Shown here one piece after another: positions 1 to 11,070 of a stretch of DNA of 64,000 bases. Each line of letters begins with the position of its first letter. Positions within the stretch are counted from its first letter, which is position 1. The position numbers were made by a program, and so were the translations under genes. This DNA comes from Pontederia crassipes (Eukaryota; Streptophyta; Magnoliopsida; Commelinales; Pontederiaceae): contig CM060191.1 of NCBI GenBank assembly GCA_030549335.1, forward strand, positions 56,617,947 to 56,681,946, read 5' to 3'. The notes beneath the pieces are model-generated. The model was not told the origin of the DNA. It saw nothing but the letters and a program-made list of their open reading frames with translations, and ran no database searches.

Positions 1-3000
1 GGATGACGTCGATAGTTTCATTGGTGCAAGAGACAATGGAGGACGCGGCCAGGATTGAACCACCACGAGGACGAACCGAGAAACATAGGCTAAAAGGTGT
101 GATTTCAGGATCTATCTCATAGGTTGTGTTTCTGGATGATTATGCGTGCCCTCGGACCGAACCTGTAGTGAAAATCATGACTATGAAACGTAGGAAAACC
201 TGCTACATGCTATTGATAGAATTGCAAATATGTTTCGTTGATTCCATGCTCTGCTCGTGCATTTGATTTCGTTGACACGAACCTACTGCATGTGATGTAT
301 GCTTTAAAGATGTAGATAGATGAAAACTCGTGCTTATATGTGTAGGAGATGAAGCTTATGAATCCTGAAATGTATGATTTCTTGTTATGTGAATCACTGC
401 TTATGAGTTTATTACATAGATTCTGAATTGCCTAGAAATTGCATGTATAGATTACTCTCATATGACGTAGATGATGTAGATGATAAGGTGAAAACTTAGT
501 TTATGTTCACGAACCCATGATATGGATGCATGATCGCTTTGATTATTGAAAGAAATGAAACGATTCTAATATGTAAACTCGCGCAATTTCTACGTAAGAA
601 CCAGACCCGAGTTGCCCATAACTCAGCTCGGATTAGACCCAATCGAACAGAGTCTCTCTCAACTCGGCCCGGATCCACCATTAACACGGAGCTCCGAGCT
701 CTACGTATCTTCGAACCCATCCCGAGCTCCAACTGACCCAACCCGAGTATCGACAGGAGAAGATGATCGGGTGGATCATCTCTTTCGACCCGATCGCGCA
801 CTCAACTCAGGGTTATTACTCGAAATTTCTGAGCTTGATTCCATCAGCGTACACGACCCGAATTCTGACCAACAGAATGATGAACTTACGATTCATGAAC
901 CCTTGTCTACGTAATTGTTTCCTGATCTTTCTATGAAGATAATTATGCTCAACAGAACCATGTTTACCCCTCCTATGATTGAACGGAACCGAAAGCATGT
1001 GATGACAACTTCATTATGAACCTCCATGAATGATGAATGAAATGTCAACCTGATTATGATTTTTCCATGAACGATGAATGATGATGACTCTTATGAATCA
1101 CATGAAGAACAATGATGAACCTCTATGATGAAATGATAAATGTTCGTCTGCTCTCCTCTTCGGACGATCACTGAAAAGATCTAAAGACGGACAACCGCTT
1201 GTCTTTCGGGCATCCAGCACATGGACAAAAGGAATTCAACCCTAATCGAACCATCTGTAAGTCTCTGTCCACCTGATTTATTATTGAATGAAATGAGCAA
1301 GAAAATGAATAGGGAGAAGGAGGTTGATGCCTTATGCATTATAATGAAATGCATGTCAAGTTATTGGAATTATGATAAGAAGAATTTAGTTATATGAACG
1401 CTTATATGTTATTAAATGATGCATCGATTAGATGATTTTTAAGTTGGGGAATTGCTACCATATGATTGCTTAAACCTCTGTATTGAAAGTTCTTCTCATA
1501 TGATTATACATGTTTAAGGTTGTAGAAGTCAGGTTATGGTTTGGTACTTTGATGACATATGGAAATTCTTATTATTAGTTGGTTAGGATGTGTGTTTAAA
1601 AATGATAAGGATATGCATGTATGAAGTGATGATTCTTATTAAAGACCTAATGATGAGTTACATATTGATGTCAAGTTAAGAAGATTGATAATTGCATGAA
1701 AAGGAAAACAATGCATGACATGAAAATGGACTAAAGTATGATATGGAAATGGACTATGTTAGGTTATGGAAATGGACAAAGCTATGAATGAAGCAAATGA
1801 GATATGATGCATGAAATGAATATGAACTTTGTTTGAATGCTCTCTGGATGATAGTTAATCTTAGATGTAGGTTGGAATTAACTGTAGAATGTAGTGTTTC
1901 AGAAATCAATTGAAACGTAAGGACTTTCGCAAACAACCTATGGTTCTGCTTAGTAGAAACAGTCGACCGATCTTGGATTGGACGTTCGTTATCGAACGGT
2001 AGAATATAATGGACTATCGGTCCATCGAAACTCAACCGAAAGTCCGAGGATGTTCACAGGTTATGACTGACAACCACACTCTTCTGGTCGACCGATGGAT
2101 ATTGATAAACAAATGTCTGAATCTCTTTTGAACAACTGACGTCGAATCTCAAATGGACGACCGCTAACCTTTCGGTCCTACGATTTATGGGCAGAGAGAA
2201 ATATGACCTTAAATTAAACCTCATGATTTGACAACCCCCTGTCCACTTGATTGGTACTGAATGACATGATGTTAAAGATGATTTAGAGCCACTCCTACTC
2301 CATACTAGTTTGATTGATCCAAGTGATCGAAAAGAACATAATCTTGAAAGGAAATAAGAATGAACACAGAGCGATCGACCGCTTCCTCTTTGGTCGACCA
2401 AAAAATAGCGAAGAACGGGCATCCGCCCTCATATCGGACGACTGTTGAATGGACTTATAATGGGTGACCGTTTGACTTTCAAACGACCATTATGTGGACA
2501 AAAGAAAATACGTAATCGAACTCCTCTGATTTATAAAGCTTCTGTCCACCTGATTTGTTAAAGAATGGAATGAACTTAAAGAAGATTCGGAGCTATGCTC
2601 CATACGATCTTGATCAATCTACGGATTGAAAGAGAGGTCCATGATGATTCGGAGCTATACTCCATATGACCTTGATCAATCTATGGATTGGAAGAGAGCC
2701 CCATGATGACACGGAGCTTTACTCCATACGACCTTAATCGATCTTCGAATTGAAAGAGAGGTCCCTACGACCTTGATCGATCTTCGGATTGAAAGAGAGG
2801 TCCACTATGATGGGGGAAGTTAAGCTAACCTTGAGCGAGACACTTCCTTACGGGTTACCATTTGTCCTATCTACATGGGAGTCTCCCCTTTACGGATGTT
2901 TCCGCCTTGCGCGAGGTCATTCCAGCCCGACGGGGGCTGGCATTAGCACTGATCACCCATTGACCCATAATGGTCTAGATAGTTGCACATTGTGTGCCGG

Positions 3001-3804
3001 CAATGGTATTGCCTACAAGAATTAAGGGCTCTTCCAAAGAAAGGAAGAAAAAAACAACCAAAGAATGAAAGAAAGAAAGAACCAAAGAATGAAGGAACAA
3101 ATGCCCAAGAACATGAATGAAAGAATATGAACGAAGAACAGGAATGAAAGAACACGATCAAAAGAACATGAATGATGAATAAGTACATCCCTTTATTGAT
3201 CCTTCACATTGATCCATTCTATTATATGATCTATATGTTTGCCTCATGTGACGAATGAAAGGACCTTGTCCTCAAGAATATGAACAATGGAAACGAACAA
3301 AGAATAGGAACATGAGTGTGAAAAGAAATGAACTATGATCATGATCTCCTTATTGATTTCCTCATTATGATTTTCTCTCATATCTGATTCGAAATGTTTA
3401 CCTCATGCTTATTCTCACGAAACTAATATATGATTTATATGAATTCACACTTAGTTTTATGCTAACGGTTGAGATTGCTCCCCTGTGTGATCCCCATGAT
3501 AATTGTGAGCCATTGATGTGTGTGCAACGATTACAGCTTGGTGGCGGATGCAATGATTATCTAGAATATAGGTAGGACATATAGAGTTGCACTTATGGCA
3601 AGGACTTTACATGCCTTGTGGATAAACCAATAACTATTTAGCTTCCGCATTTCATTATTGTATTATTTTAATTGTTATGTCTTCCGCTGATGTGTCACTT
3701 TTTTTGACCAATTGGGTCAACGAAAAAGTCAAAGAAAGACCGAAGAAAGTAAGGTCCGGAAGGAGATTTTGCCATGTGACGGGGTCAAATTTCAGGGCGC
3801 TACA
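1..3804 (+). repeat. Probable 3' part of a long Ty3/gypsy-type LTR
   Basis: No host-gene coding capacity is visible. The stretch carries internal degenerate repeats (the phrase ctgtccacctgattt recurs near 1270, 2230 and 2540), a 62-bp tandem array, and ends in gggcgctaca, a terminus typical of Ty3-type LTRs that end in TACA. The left end lies outside the window, so LTR identity, length and TSD cannot be tested. Inference: solo LTR or 3' LTR in plus orientation. It could also be unclassified satellite-like intergenic DNA. Confidence 0.4.
2581..2804 (+). repeat. Tandem repeat, 62-bp unit, about 3.6 copies
   Basis: The unit begins near gattcggagct, contains ccttgatcaatct and ends with attgaaagagaggtcc. 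Unit starts are at about 2584, 2646 and 2708, an exact 62-bp spacing, followed by a partial unit to about 2804. Copies differ by scattered substitutions. It lies inside the LTR-like stretch and has no coding sense. Confidence 0.85.
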
Positions 3805-5254
3805 CAGACGATGCGGTGAGGTATGTGACATAGATCATTTTCACGACAGACGACACAAAGAGGTAGGTGATTGTGTTCATTTGCATGGCAGTATCCGTTA
3901 GGCAACGATCTACTATGTTGTTGCATCAACAATGACATGATCAAACGACATTAATACTTTGTGGTCGAGGCCTATTTCGACCTCCTAAACTCAACCGATG
4001 GTGCTCGACCCGATCGAGCGAAGCAGTCCCACGTTAGAAGGTCTGGATCATTCACATTGCCAGGGGCTGCGTGTTGTAGCTAGCCGCTGCCAACATCCAT
4101 GGTCCGAACAGGAGAACCCCACCTGTGTTGTCATTGGAGACAAGAGACTCCATGGCACATGGGCAACCCTCCAATTGTTGTCCCACCATGTTGCACCTGA
4201 AATAAAAAGAGAGGAATGCTTTTGTAGAAAGCCCACAGGAAGAAGCGAGTGCCATCCGGGAGGCTCACCTAGATGCCTTGATTGATCGGCGAGCGATACT
4301 CCGGGGGCCGGATGAGTACCTACAGGCAGTCATCAGGATTGGAAAATGTTTATAAGAGATACACGTTACCTAGCTTGCGAACATGGACATGCCCCACAAT
4401 CTCCCAAGAAACGACCTATCAAGCTATGATTTGCGGCGTCCAGGCACTGTTCCATATCGGCCAAAGGGATGTCCACGACATCGGTAATGGAGGACTGGAG
4501 ACAACGCCATTGGCACCGAGAGATCATTGAGGTACGGCGTCGCTTGTGGACAACATCTGACTAGGTGCCTCAGGATGGGCCCACATGAGCTGAATTAGAG
4601 GGGGGAAGGAGGCGGTTGGGGGAGAGGAGGGGCGGAGTGGGGGGAGGGGGAGGGGGTCCTCCGGCGGTTTGGGTGCCATTCTCCATTTCCAGGAGGTGAA
4701 TTCCAAACTCCTATCACTCAGGCAAGTTGAGTTAATGATTTATTGTAAGTTATTATTTTGTTTATAGCTCTTACACACAACTAATGTGATGCTATTATGC
4801 AGGATTCAAAAGAATCGATGGCGAGTTTAGGATGACACATTGCACATGGCGATGGTCTTTATTTTGAGTCCTTATCTTATTATTTATTATGATTAAGTGT
4901 CAATTCACGGGCTTATGGTCATGGATTTATACTTATCTTATGTCCTTAGAACCAATTATGGATTAGAGTCTTTTTATGTTGCTGAATTAATTGGGCCTTT
5001 CGTCATTACTCTATATGATGCTTATGCTAGCTTTATCATGAATTAGGGATTGAGTTATATGTTTTGCAACATTCAATGTTTATTAGTATTTTGGACCGTC
5101 ATCGTTCTATTATAGTATAAGTTGCATTCATTGATTCTACATTAAGAATGAGCTTATTTGATTGCAAATTTTAACCCTAAGATCCTTTTATGCTTCTATT
5201 TGGATTATACCACACTCGATATTATCTTGAGATATTGAGCCTTGGTATATCCAG
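3805..5254. other. Stretch with no recognised gene
   Basis: It contains only short ORFs (for example 3998-4285 on +) without a recognisable domain, a G-rich block near 4599-4660, and AT-rich DNA from 4730. Nothing here could be assigned to a gene or element. Confidence 0.5.
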
Positions 5255-5731
5255 TGTTTGTTTTCAATAATTTTATAGTCTCACAACTTAATGTTTATCG
5301 TATTAGACTTTAGATTATATTACACTATATTGGGCTTTATCGACTTCCACAATCGTCTTTATGTAAATGGGCTTTTACCGATAATTTGAAATTATTTTCT
5401 ACTGTGATTTTATTGCATTATGTATTGTAGTGCCGCTCGGAACTCGCTTTGACACATGTCGTGAGGCGAATTTCGAGGACATTTAATGTATTTGTTTTCA
5501 ATAATTTTATAGCCTCACAACTTAATATTCTCGTATTGACTTTTAGATTATATTACGCTATGTTGGGTTTTATCGATTGTCTCATTTTAATTGAACAATT
5601 CCACAATTGTCTTTATGTAAACAAATTTTTATTGATAATTGAAATTATTTTACGCTGCAATTTTATTGCATTGTTTATTATGATGACGCTAGGAACCGTT
5701 CATGACATGTGGAGCTAATTTTGAGGACATT
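5255..5731. repeat. Diverged direct tandem duplication, period about 234 bp
   Basis: Two consecutive copies (about 5255-5484 and 5485-5731) share the opening tttgttttcaataatttta (5257 and 5491), a middle gattatattac block, and an end reading gaggacatt (about 5476 and 5723). Copies carry many substitutions and small indels, so the duplication is old. Confidence 0.8.
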
Positions 5732-6024
5732 ATTGTGATGCCGAAGCCCAAGCTGGTACCGAGAATGATGGCATGATTTTCCAGCTTCCTCACGGCCAAA
5801 TCTGATCTCTTTCAGGTCCGAATCGATCAGCTGCTGAACAATGCTTCGCGGGCGGCATCCATCTTCATCTCTAGGTACCCCAATTTCCTCATGTTTGCGC
5901 CCAAGGGAAGGACTACGAAGAAGGAAAAAAAATGAAGCATTTGATTTTGGATCGATCGAGATGGTGGACACCAAAATAATTAAATAGATTCGACTTATGA
6001 TTTAACATAGTGTATTTATTTATT

Positions 6025-6518
6025 AGGGTTATTTCACATCTAATCCCAAACTATAAAGTTATTTTTTTATCCCTAAACTATCGCGACTTTTCCACTTTAC
6101 TCCTCCCGTCCACTTTTGTTACTTTTTTCGTTACTTTTACTTTTTTCATTTACGAAAAGACTAAATCACCCCTCCCTCGAGAAAAACATGAAATAACAAA
6201 TATAAAAAATAAAAAATCGTTGAAAGGATCAAAGTGGTAAACAAAATAATTGTCATTTATATATAAAAAAGACTAAATTACCCCCTCCAATTTTTTTCTT
6301 TTTTATATGTATTATTTGATGTGTTATGGAGGGAGGGGTAATTTAGTCTTTTCATAAATGAAAAAAAATAATCAAAAGTAACGAAAAATATAATAGAAGT
6401 AGATGGAAGGACTAAAATGGAAAAATTATAATAGTTTAGGGATTAAAAAAATAAGTTCGTAGTTTGGAGTTAGATGCGAAAATCGTGATAGTTTATTGGA
6501 GTTTATGGAAATAACCCT
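6025..6518. mobile_element. Foldback-type MITE with long inverted repeats and 7-bp TSD
   Basis: The element starts agggttatttc and ends gaaataaccct. Inverted similarity extends through more than 100 bp at each end (ccctaaacta near the left, tagtttaggg near the right). It is flanked by the 7-bp direct repeat atttatt (6018-6024 and 6519-6525). There is no transposase, so it is non-autonomous. The superfamily is uncertain (Mutator-like or hAT-like). Confidence 0.85.
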
Positions 6519-8342
6519 ATTTATTAAGCACGAGGATGAGAGATCACATGGATCTCGTGCCATGTTGAATAGGAAAGATTACACGTGGCACACGTAGAGG
6601 ATCCTGCAGAAGTGGGCACCGCTTAGTCGCTCCAGCGTTTACCAGTCTAATTAGTCAGATCGGTGTTAGGACATTAAAACAATTCATGGGTTGTCCAAAA
6701 TTCGGTCATAGGGTTGATTCATTTTCACCTGATCAAAATTTGGGTTCAATTGGTCGATCTTATAAATTTGATCGACCTGATCGAGTTAATTATAAAATGT
6801 AAAAAAAAATAAACATAGAAAAATTATTAATTTTTTTAAATATATATTTAAAATATATATTTCAATGTTCTTCTTTATCACATATATAAGGGATATCTTT
6901 ATTTTTTATAATTACTTCAAGAGATTTTTTATTAAAAAATATTGATTGATAATTTAATTTATGCTTACTTAATTATTTTATTCGACTTGAATTATTTTAT
7001 GATATTATATTTTATATTTTATTAAATAAAATATTAATATTAATTTATTTTTTTTATTTTTTATTTATATTATTTAATCCGATCATTCCATTCGATCGGA
7101 CCCATTAAGCAATCCGGATGGGTCGGGCAAGGTGCGTTGTCCATCTAATCTAATGGGCTCAAAAGGTTGGAACAAATAACGGGCATTTCACTACATGACC
7201 CGCATCTCCATCGACCTCATGGCCGTCGCCTGGGACGATCTCAATCCATTCCGGACTACGCATTTCATCGAACGTGAAGAAGGCATTGCGATCTTGCGGC
7301 CGACCACAACGCCAGGTATCATCACTACCGTCAGTCTCCATCGTCCACAGCCCGCTGCCGCTGCCGCTGCCGCTGCCACTGCCCCCACCGCCGTCCAGCC
7401 TTCACAATCCCACCGCTATCCCCGTCCCAACCACCACCGGACTGCTGCTGCGGTCACCGCCCCATCTCAGCCCACAACCTTGATCAAGCACAGTAACTAT
7501 TCGTCCTCAGCGATTTAATTATTTTATTTATCACATAGTTGCTTCAGAAAAAAAAGTGGCCCTTAACTGCAGTGCTCGTCACTGCCCTCGATCAATTCTG
7601 TATCCAGTGCTATTCTATTATTTTATTTATTATAAGACGAACAAGTTCATGCTTTTAACCTGACAAAAGATGAATTATATTTTATATGCCTTTCACCTAA
7701 CAAAAAAAAACTCGAGTTTGGTTATAATAAATAAATGGAACTTCATGAGTATTGTATGCCCATCAAGGGGGATGAAATAAGCTTTTTCGATCACTGGATT
7801 CTATAATTTGTTGAACACCGGAGCCTTTAGTAATAGTATGGTTTACCGGGCTCAAATGAAATATTACTTTTAATTTTACAGATTTGATGCTGAAAGTATG
7901 GGAGTCGACAAATCAAGGGTTTTGCACTGACAAAAATGTGATATAATAGTATGGAAATAATTCAATTTAAAACATCTACAGAAGTTCAATCTCTACAGTA
8001 TTCTATGAGTTGGTAAGCTAATGGCAATTCTTATGCTTAACGAATTCTGTCCAATGTTTTAATGGTCACTTGATTAAGGAATAATGCTCATCTATTTTGT
8101 CAAAAACACAATGTTGTCACGCTCTGAACCATAAGATTAATTAACCTGGTCAAAAGCCATTGATCCAGCTTGAACAAGTTTACCTTATGGGAATTGATTC
8201 TCTTTTAAAATTATTTAGTGAGCTAACTATAATCACTAACTTTTTCAGTTGTCAAAAAATAACTAACCTAACCTAAGGAGAAATAAGAATAAGTTTACTT
8301 GACTGATTTGTTATGATCACAAATTCAATGTGTTTTTTGCAG
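6519..8342. other. Upstream region of LIP2p; AT-rich then GC-rich block
   Basis: 6780-7080 is extremely AT-rich. 7190-7520 is a GC-rich block with a (CCGCTG)n run near 7351-7376 and short ORFs in two frames without a recognised domain. Its position and composition suit a first, mainly untranslated exon and promoter of the LIP2p gene, but no splice link could be established. The remainder resembles intron or intergenic DNA. Confidence 0.4.
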
Positions 8343-8356
8343 CTTCATGAAACAAG

Positions 8357-10561
8357 ATGATCTTCGCAAAGCATGGCTGTATATTGTTACATATATCTCA
8401 GATGAAATCAAACAAGGTGCAAGATTGGTCAATGTGTTGTGTGCCACTGTCGGGTGCGAACAGAGAAAATGAAACATGTCGATTTGTCGTTAGAAGCCAC
8501 AACATGAGGAGGTTAGACAATGGGTCTTCGATTTTTTCGTCTTGGTTATTTCTTTTACAGCCTAAAAAAACATGCTGGACATTAGGATTTGAAGTTCTTT
8601 TCTTTTTTAATTTTGTATGTCTTGACAAAGCTTTCCATGCTAACCTTGTTCAGACTTGAATAAGATGGTTTATATCTAACCAAGAAATTCTCCATTTAGA
8701 TTGTTCTTGTTTCAAGGACAGTTGACATGTGTCTTACCTTGCAGATGTCAATATTATGATCTTCACAACCAGCTCGTTCCTTATATGGAGGCTTGGTCCA
8801 CTCAGAAGTCAATACTGAGAAGGAGACATGATTTGGTAAATAGAGATGAAGATTGCGAGGACGTCCTGATTGTTCTCCAACACCCTCCTGTATATACATT
8901 GGGGACAGCGAGTCTAGAAAAATATTTGAATTTTGACTTACAGAATGCTCCATATGATGTTCATCGAACTGAACGTGGTGGAGAAGTTACATATCATGGT
9001 CCTGGGCAGGTCATTGATTCCTGCGTTGCTTTATCTTAAAGTCTTTTTCCTGGAAATGGAGTTTATCTGAAAAGTTTACTTGGACTCGTCTCTTCAATTT
9101 CATAAGCAGGTCCACATGCAACAAAACTATTTGTAATTTCCTGATCAAATTTCTGTAAACATTAAACCCAAGGATGCTTGATTTTTTTTTTGAAGGATGC
9201 TTGATTATTTATGTTGATGTTATCTTATACATTATGGTAATGGATGATTCTAGAGCTTGAACAATTAAGTTCTGAATCTGTCTTATTTATATTCAACTCT
9301 TTCAATTTTCTTTATGTTATAGCATAATAGTATTCTTACTGTTCTGAAAAATATGTAATGTAATTATGCTTTTCTTTTGTGCTTCATTTAATAAATCAGG
9401 TTATCTAGAAACATGGGGGAAAAAACTACTAAAATATAAGAAGAAAAGCAATTGATTTTGCATCACAAAATTGCTCATCTTTCTGTTCTTTTCTTATGTT
9501 GTATTTATTTAATACTTCTTTGCAGCTTGTTATGTACCCAATTCTCAATTTGCGGTATCACAAAATGGATCTACATTGGTATCTTAGATCCCTTGAGGAA
9601 GTGATCATCAGGGTGCTTTCATCAGCATTTTCTATGAAAGCCTCAAGGATTGAGGGTTTGACTGGAGTTTGGGTTGGTATGTTCTTCCTCACTCACTTTT
9701 TTCTAATTCTTTGTTTTGTTGCTATTCTTTCTTTTTCGCTTTCTTCAGTTAAAAAAAAATAGGTCATTGACCTTAGACAAAGAAATTAGAAAGAAATGAT
9801 GCCCCTGATTTGAATCTTTGACCTTTATGAGAATCAGCGTCTCAATCAAGTTGTTTATTTTTTTCCTTTTTTTCTTTTGTGAAAAAGGGTAGGATGACTA
9901 TCATTCATTATTATCAATTGAAAAAGACATTTACAGCATTCCATATTAGCTCTCAAAAAAAAAAAAGAAAAAAAGAATCCAACTTGTATGATCCCACCCC
10001 ACTCTCTAATGAGCATTCGATTACAACAAATAGCAGCACTCTTCCTATAAAATGTATGCAGTCCATGATTCCATATAGTCCAAAGAAAAACCCAAGACTT
10101 CATTTTCTCTTTTACTTTATATGCAATACCTAGAACGCAATTTATAAATGGCATCATTTAAACTATGTGATTAATGGTAGCTTTCGAAATGCTATAGGAT
10201 GCATAAATGAGATACTCCTATGTGATTAATGTGTTTTTGTTTCCATTTTTTCGTTGCAGGAAATAAAAAGATTGCAGCAATAGGCATCCGGGTGTCACGG
10301 TGGATAACATATCATGGCGTGGCTGTAAATGTCACCACAGACTTATCTCCATTTCAGCATATTGTACCTTGTGGCATAGAGGACCGGGATGTCGGTAGCC
10401 TTGAGGAGCTATTAGGAAGTCATTGTGGGAGTAGACGAGATTCTGATTTAATTAACGTGACACATCAATCATTGTTGAAAGAGTTCTCTGAAGTCTTTCA
10501 GTTGTCTCTTCATTACAATTCTGTCTCGGGATTGGATCTTCTTAGAGGAAAAACTGACTAA
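8357..10561 (+). CDS. LIP2P: Plastidial octanoyltransferase (lipoyl(octanoyl) transferase) LIP2p
   Basis: This enzyme transfers octanoyl from acyl carrier protein to the lipoyl domain of plastid pyruvate dehydrogenase E2, the step before lipoyl synthase. Coding exons by splice sites and phase are 8357-8511, 8745-9009, 9526-9676 and 10260-10561, all with GT-AG introns; together they give 290 codons, close to plant LIP2p length. Visible family motifs are [69 protein letters not shown] (catalytic lysine region) and HIVPCGI (catalytic cysteine). The C-terminal [11 protein letters not shown] also matches plant orthologues. Exon 1 is inferred: an acceptor at 8342 (ttttttgcag), an in-frame ATG at 8357, and a donor at 8512 that restores codon phase into RRCQYYDL. 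The N-terminal 50 residues would be the plastid transit region but are not a classical serine-rich one, so the true start could lie in an upstream exon. Exons 2-4 are secure. The gene converges with the NPH3 gene downstream. Confidence 0.9.
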
Positions 10562-10878
10562 TCGTGATGTCGAAGTACCACATCCTGGTCAGCAAAGTAC
10601 TTATCAGCCAACTTTTACAGAGCGGTCGCTGATTCGAATTATTAGATTGAAATTTACTTATTCAATGAATTTATGATTTCCACATTGTCTAATTTCTTTA
10701 TTGTTACAAACGAGATCTAAATCAGCTGTCATTTGCGTTGAATTATGTATGAGAAAAATGCTTCCAATTAATAGGCAAAACCCGAAACTTTTATTCTACT
10801 TTTTTTTTCGGTAGTGAAAGTCTTAGTCTACTTGTCCAAGGCATTTTGAGATGTCACGAACCATGAGCTCATTATGTA

Positions 10879-10915
<37 letters not shown>

Positions 10916-11070
10916 TGCCTGGCAAAAGTGATGTAGCATGCGCGACAACATGATAGTGAACTCATAATTAAATCCTCTCGACCTCTTGAATGGTAGTTGT
11001 AACGGAGCAAAAAAAAAAAAAAAAAAAATTTCTGGAAGGCAAAAACAAAATGCGTCGACGGGAACTCCAA
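10562..11070. other. Shared 3' region of two convergent genes
   Basis: This 509-bp gap lies between the stop codons of LIP2p (+) and the NPH3 gene (-). It must hold both 3' UTRs and polyadenylation signals. It contains a (CAT)12 microsatellite and an A-homopolymer near 11010-11028. No further gene is seen. Confidence 0.6.
10879..10914 (+). repeat. (CAT)12 microsatellite
   Basis: Twelve uninterrupted CAT units lie in the gap between the two convergent genes, probably inside the 3' UTR of the NPH3-domain gene or of LIP2p. A candidate length-polymorphic marker. Confidence 0.95.

Noticed and set aside
2581-2804. CRISPR-like array
   Set aside because: Whole 62-bp units repeat without unique spacers, and the genome is a plant's.
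7195-7518. 107-codon frame with an alanine run
   Set aside because: No known domain; the alanine tract comes from a (CCGCTG)n repeat. Kept only as a possible upstream exon region of LIP2p.
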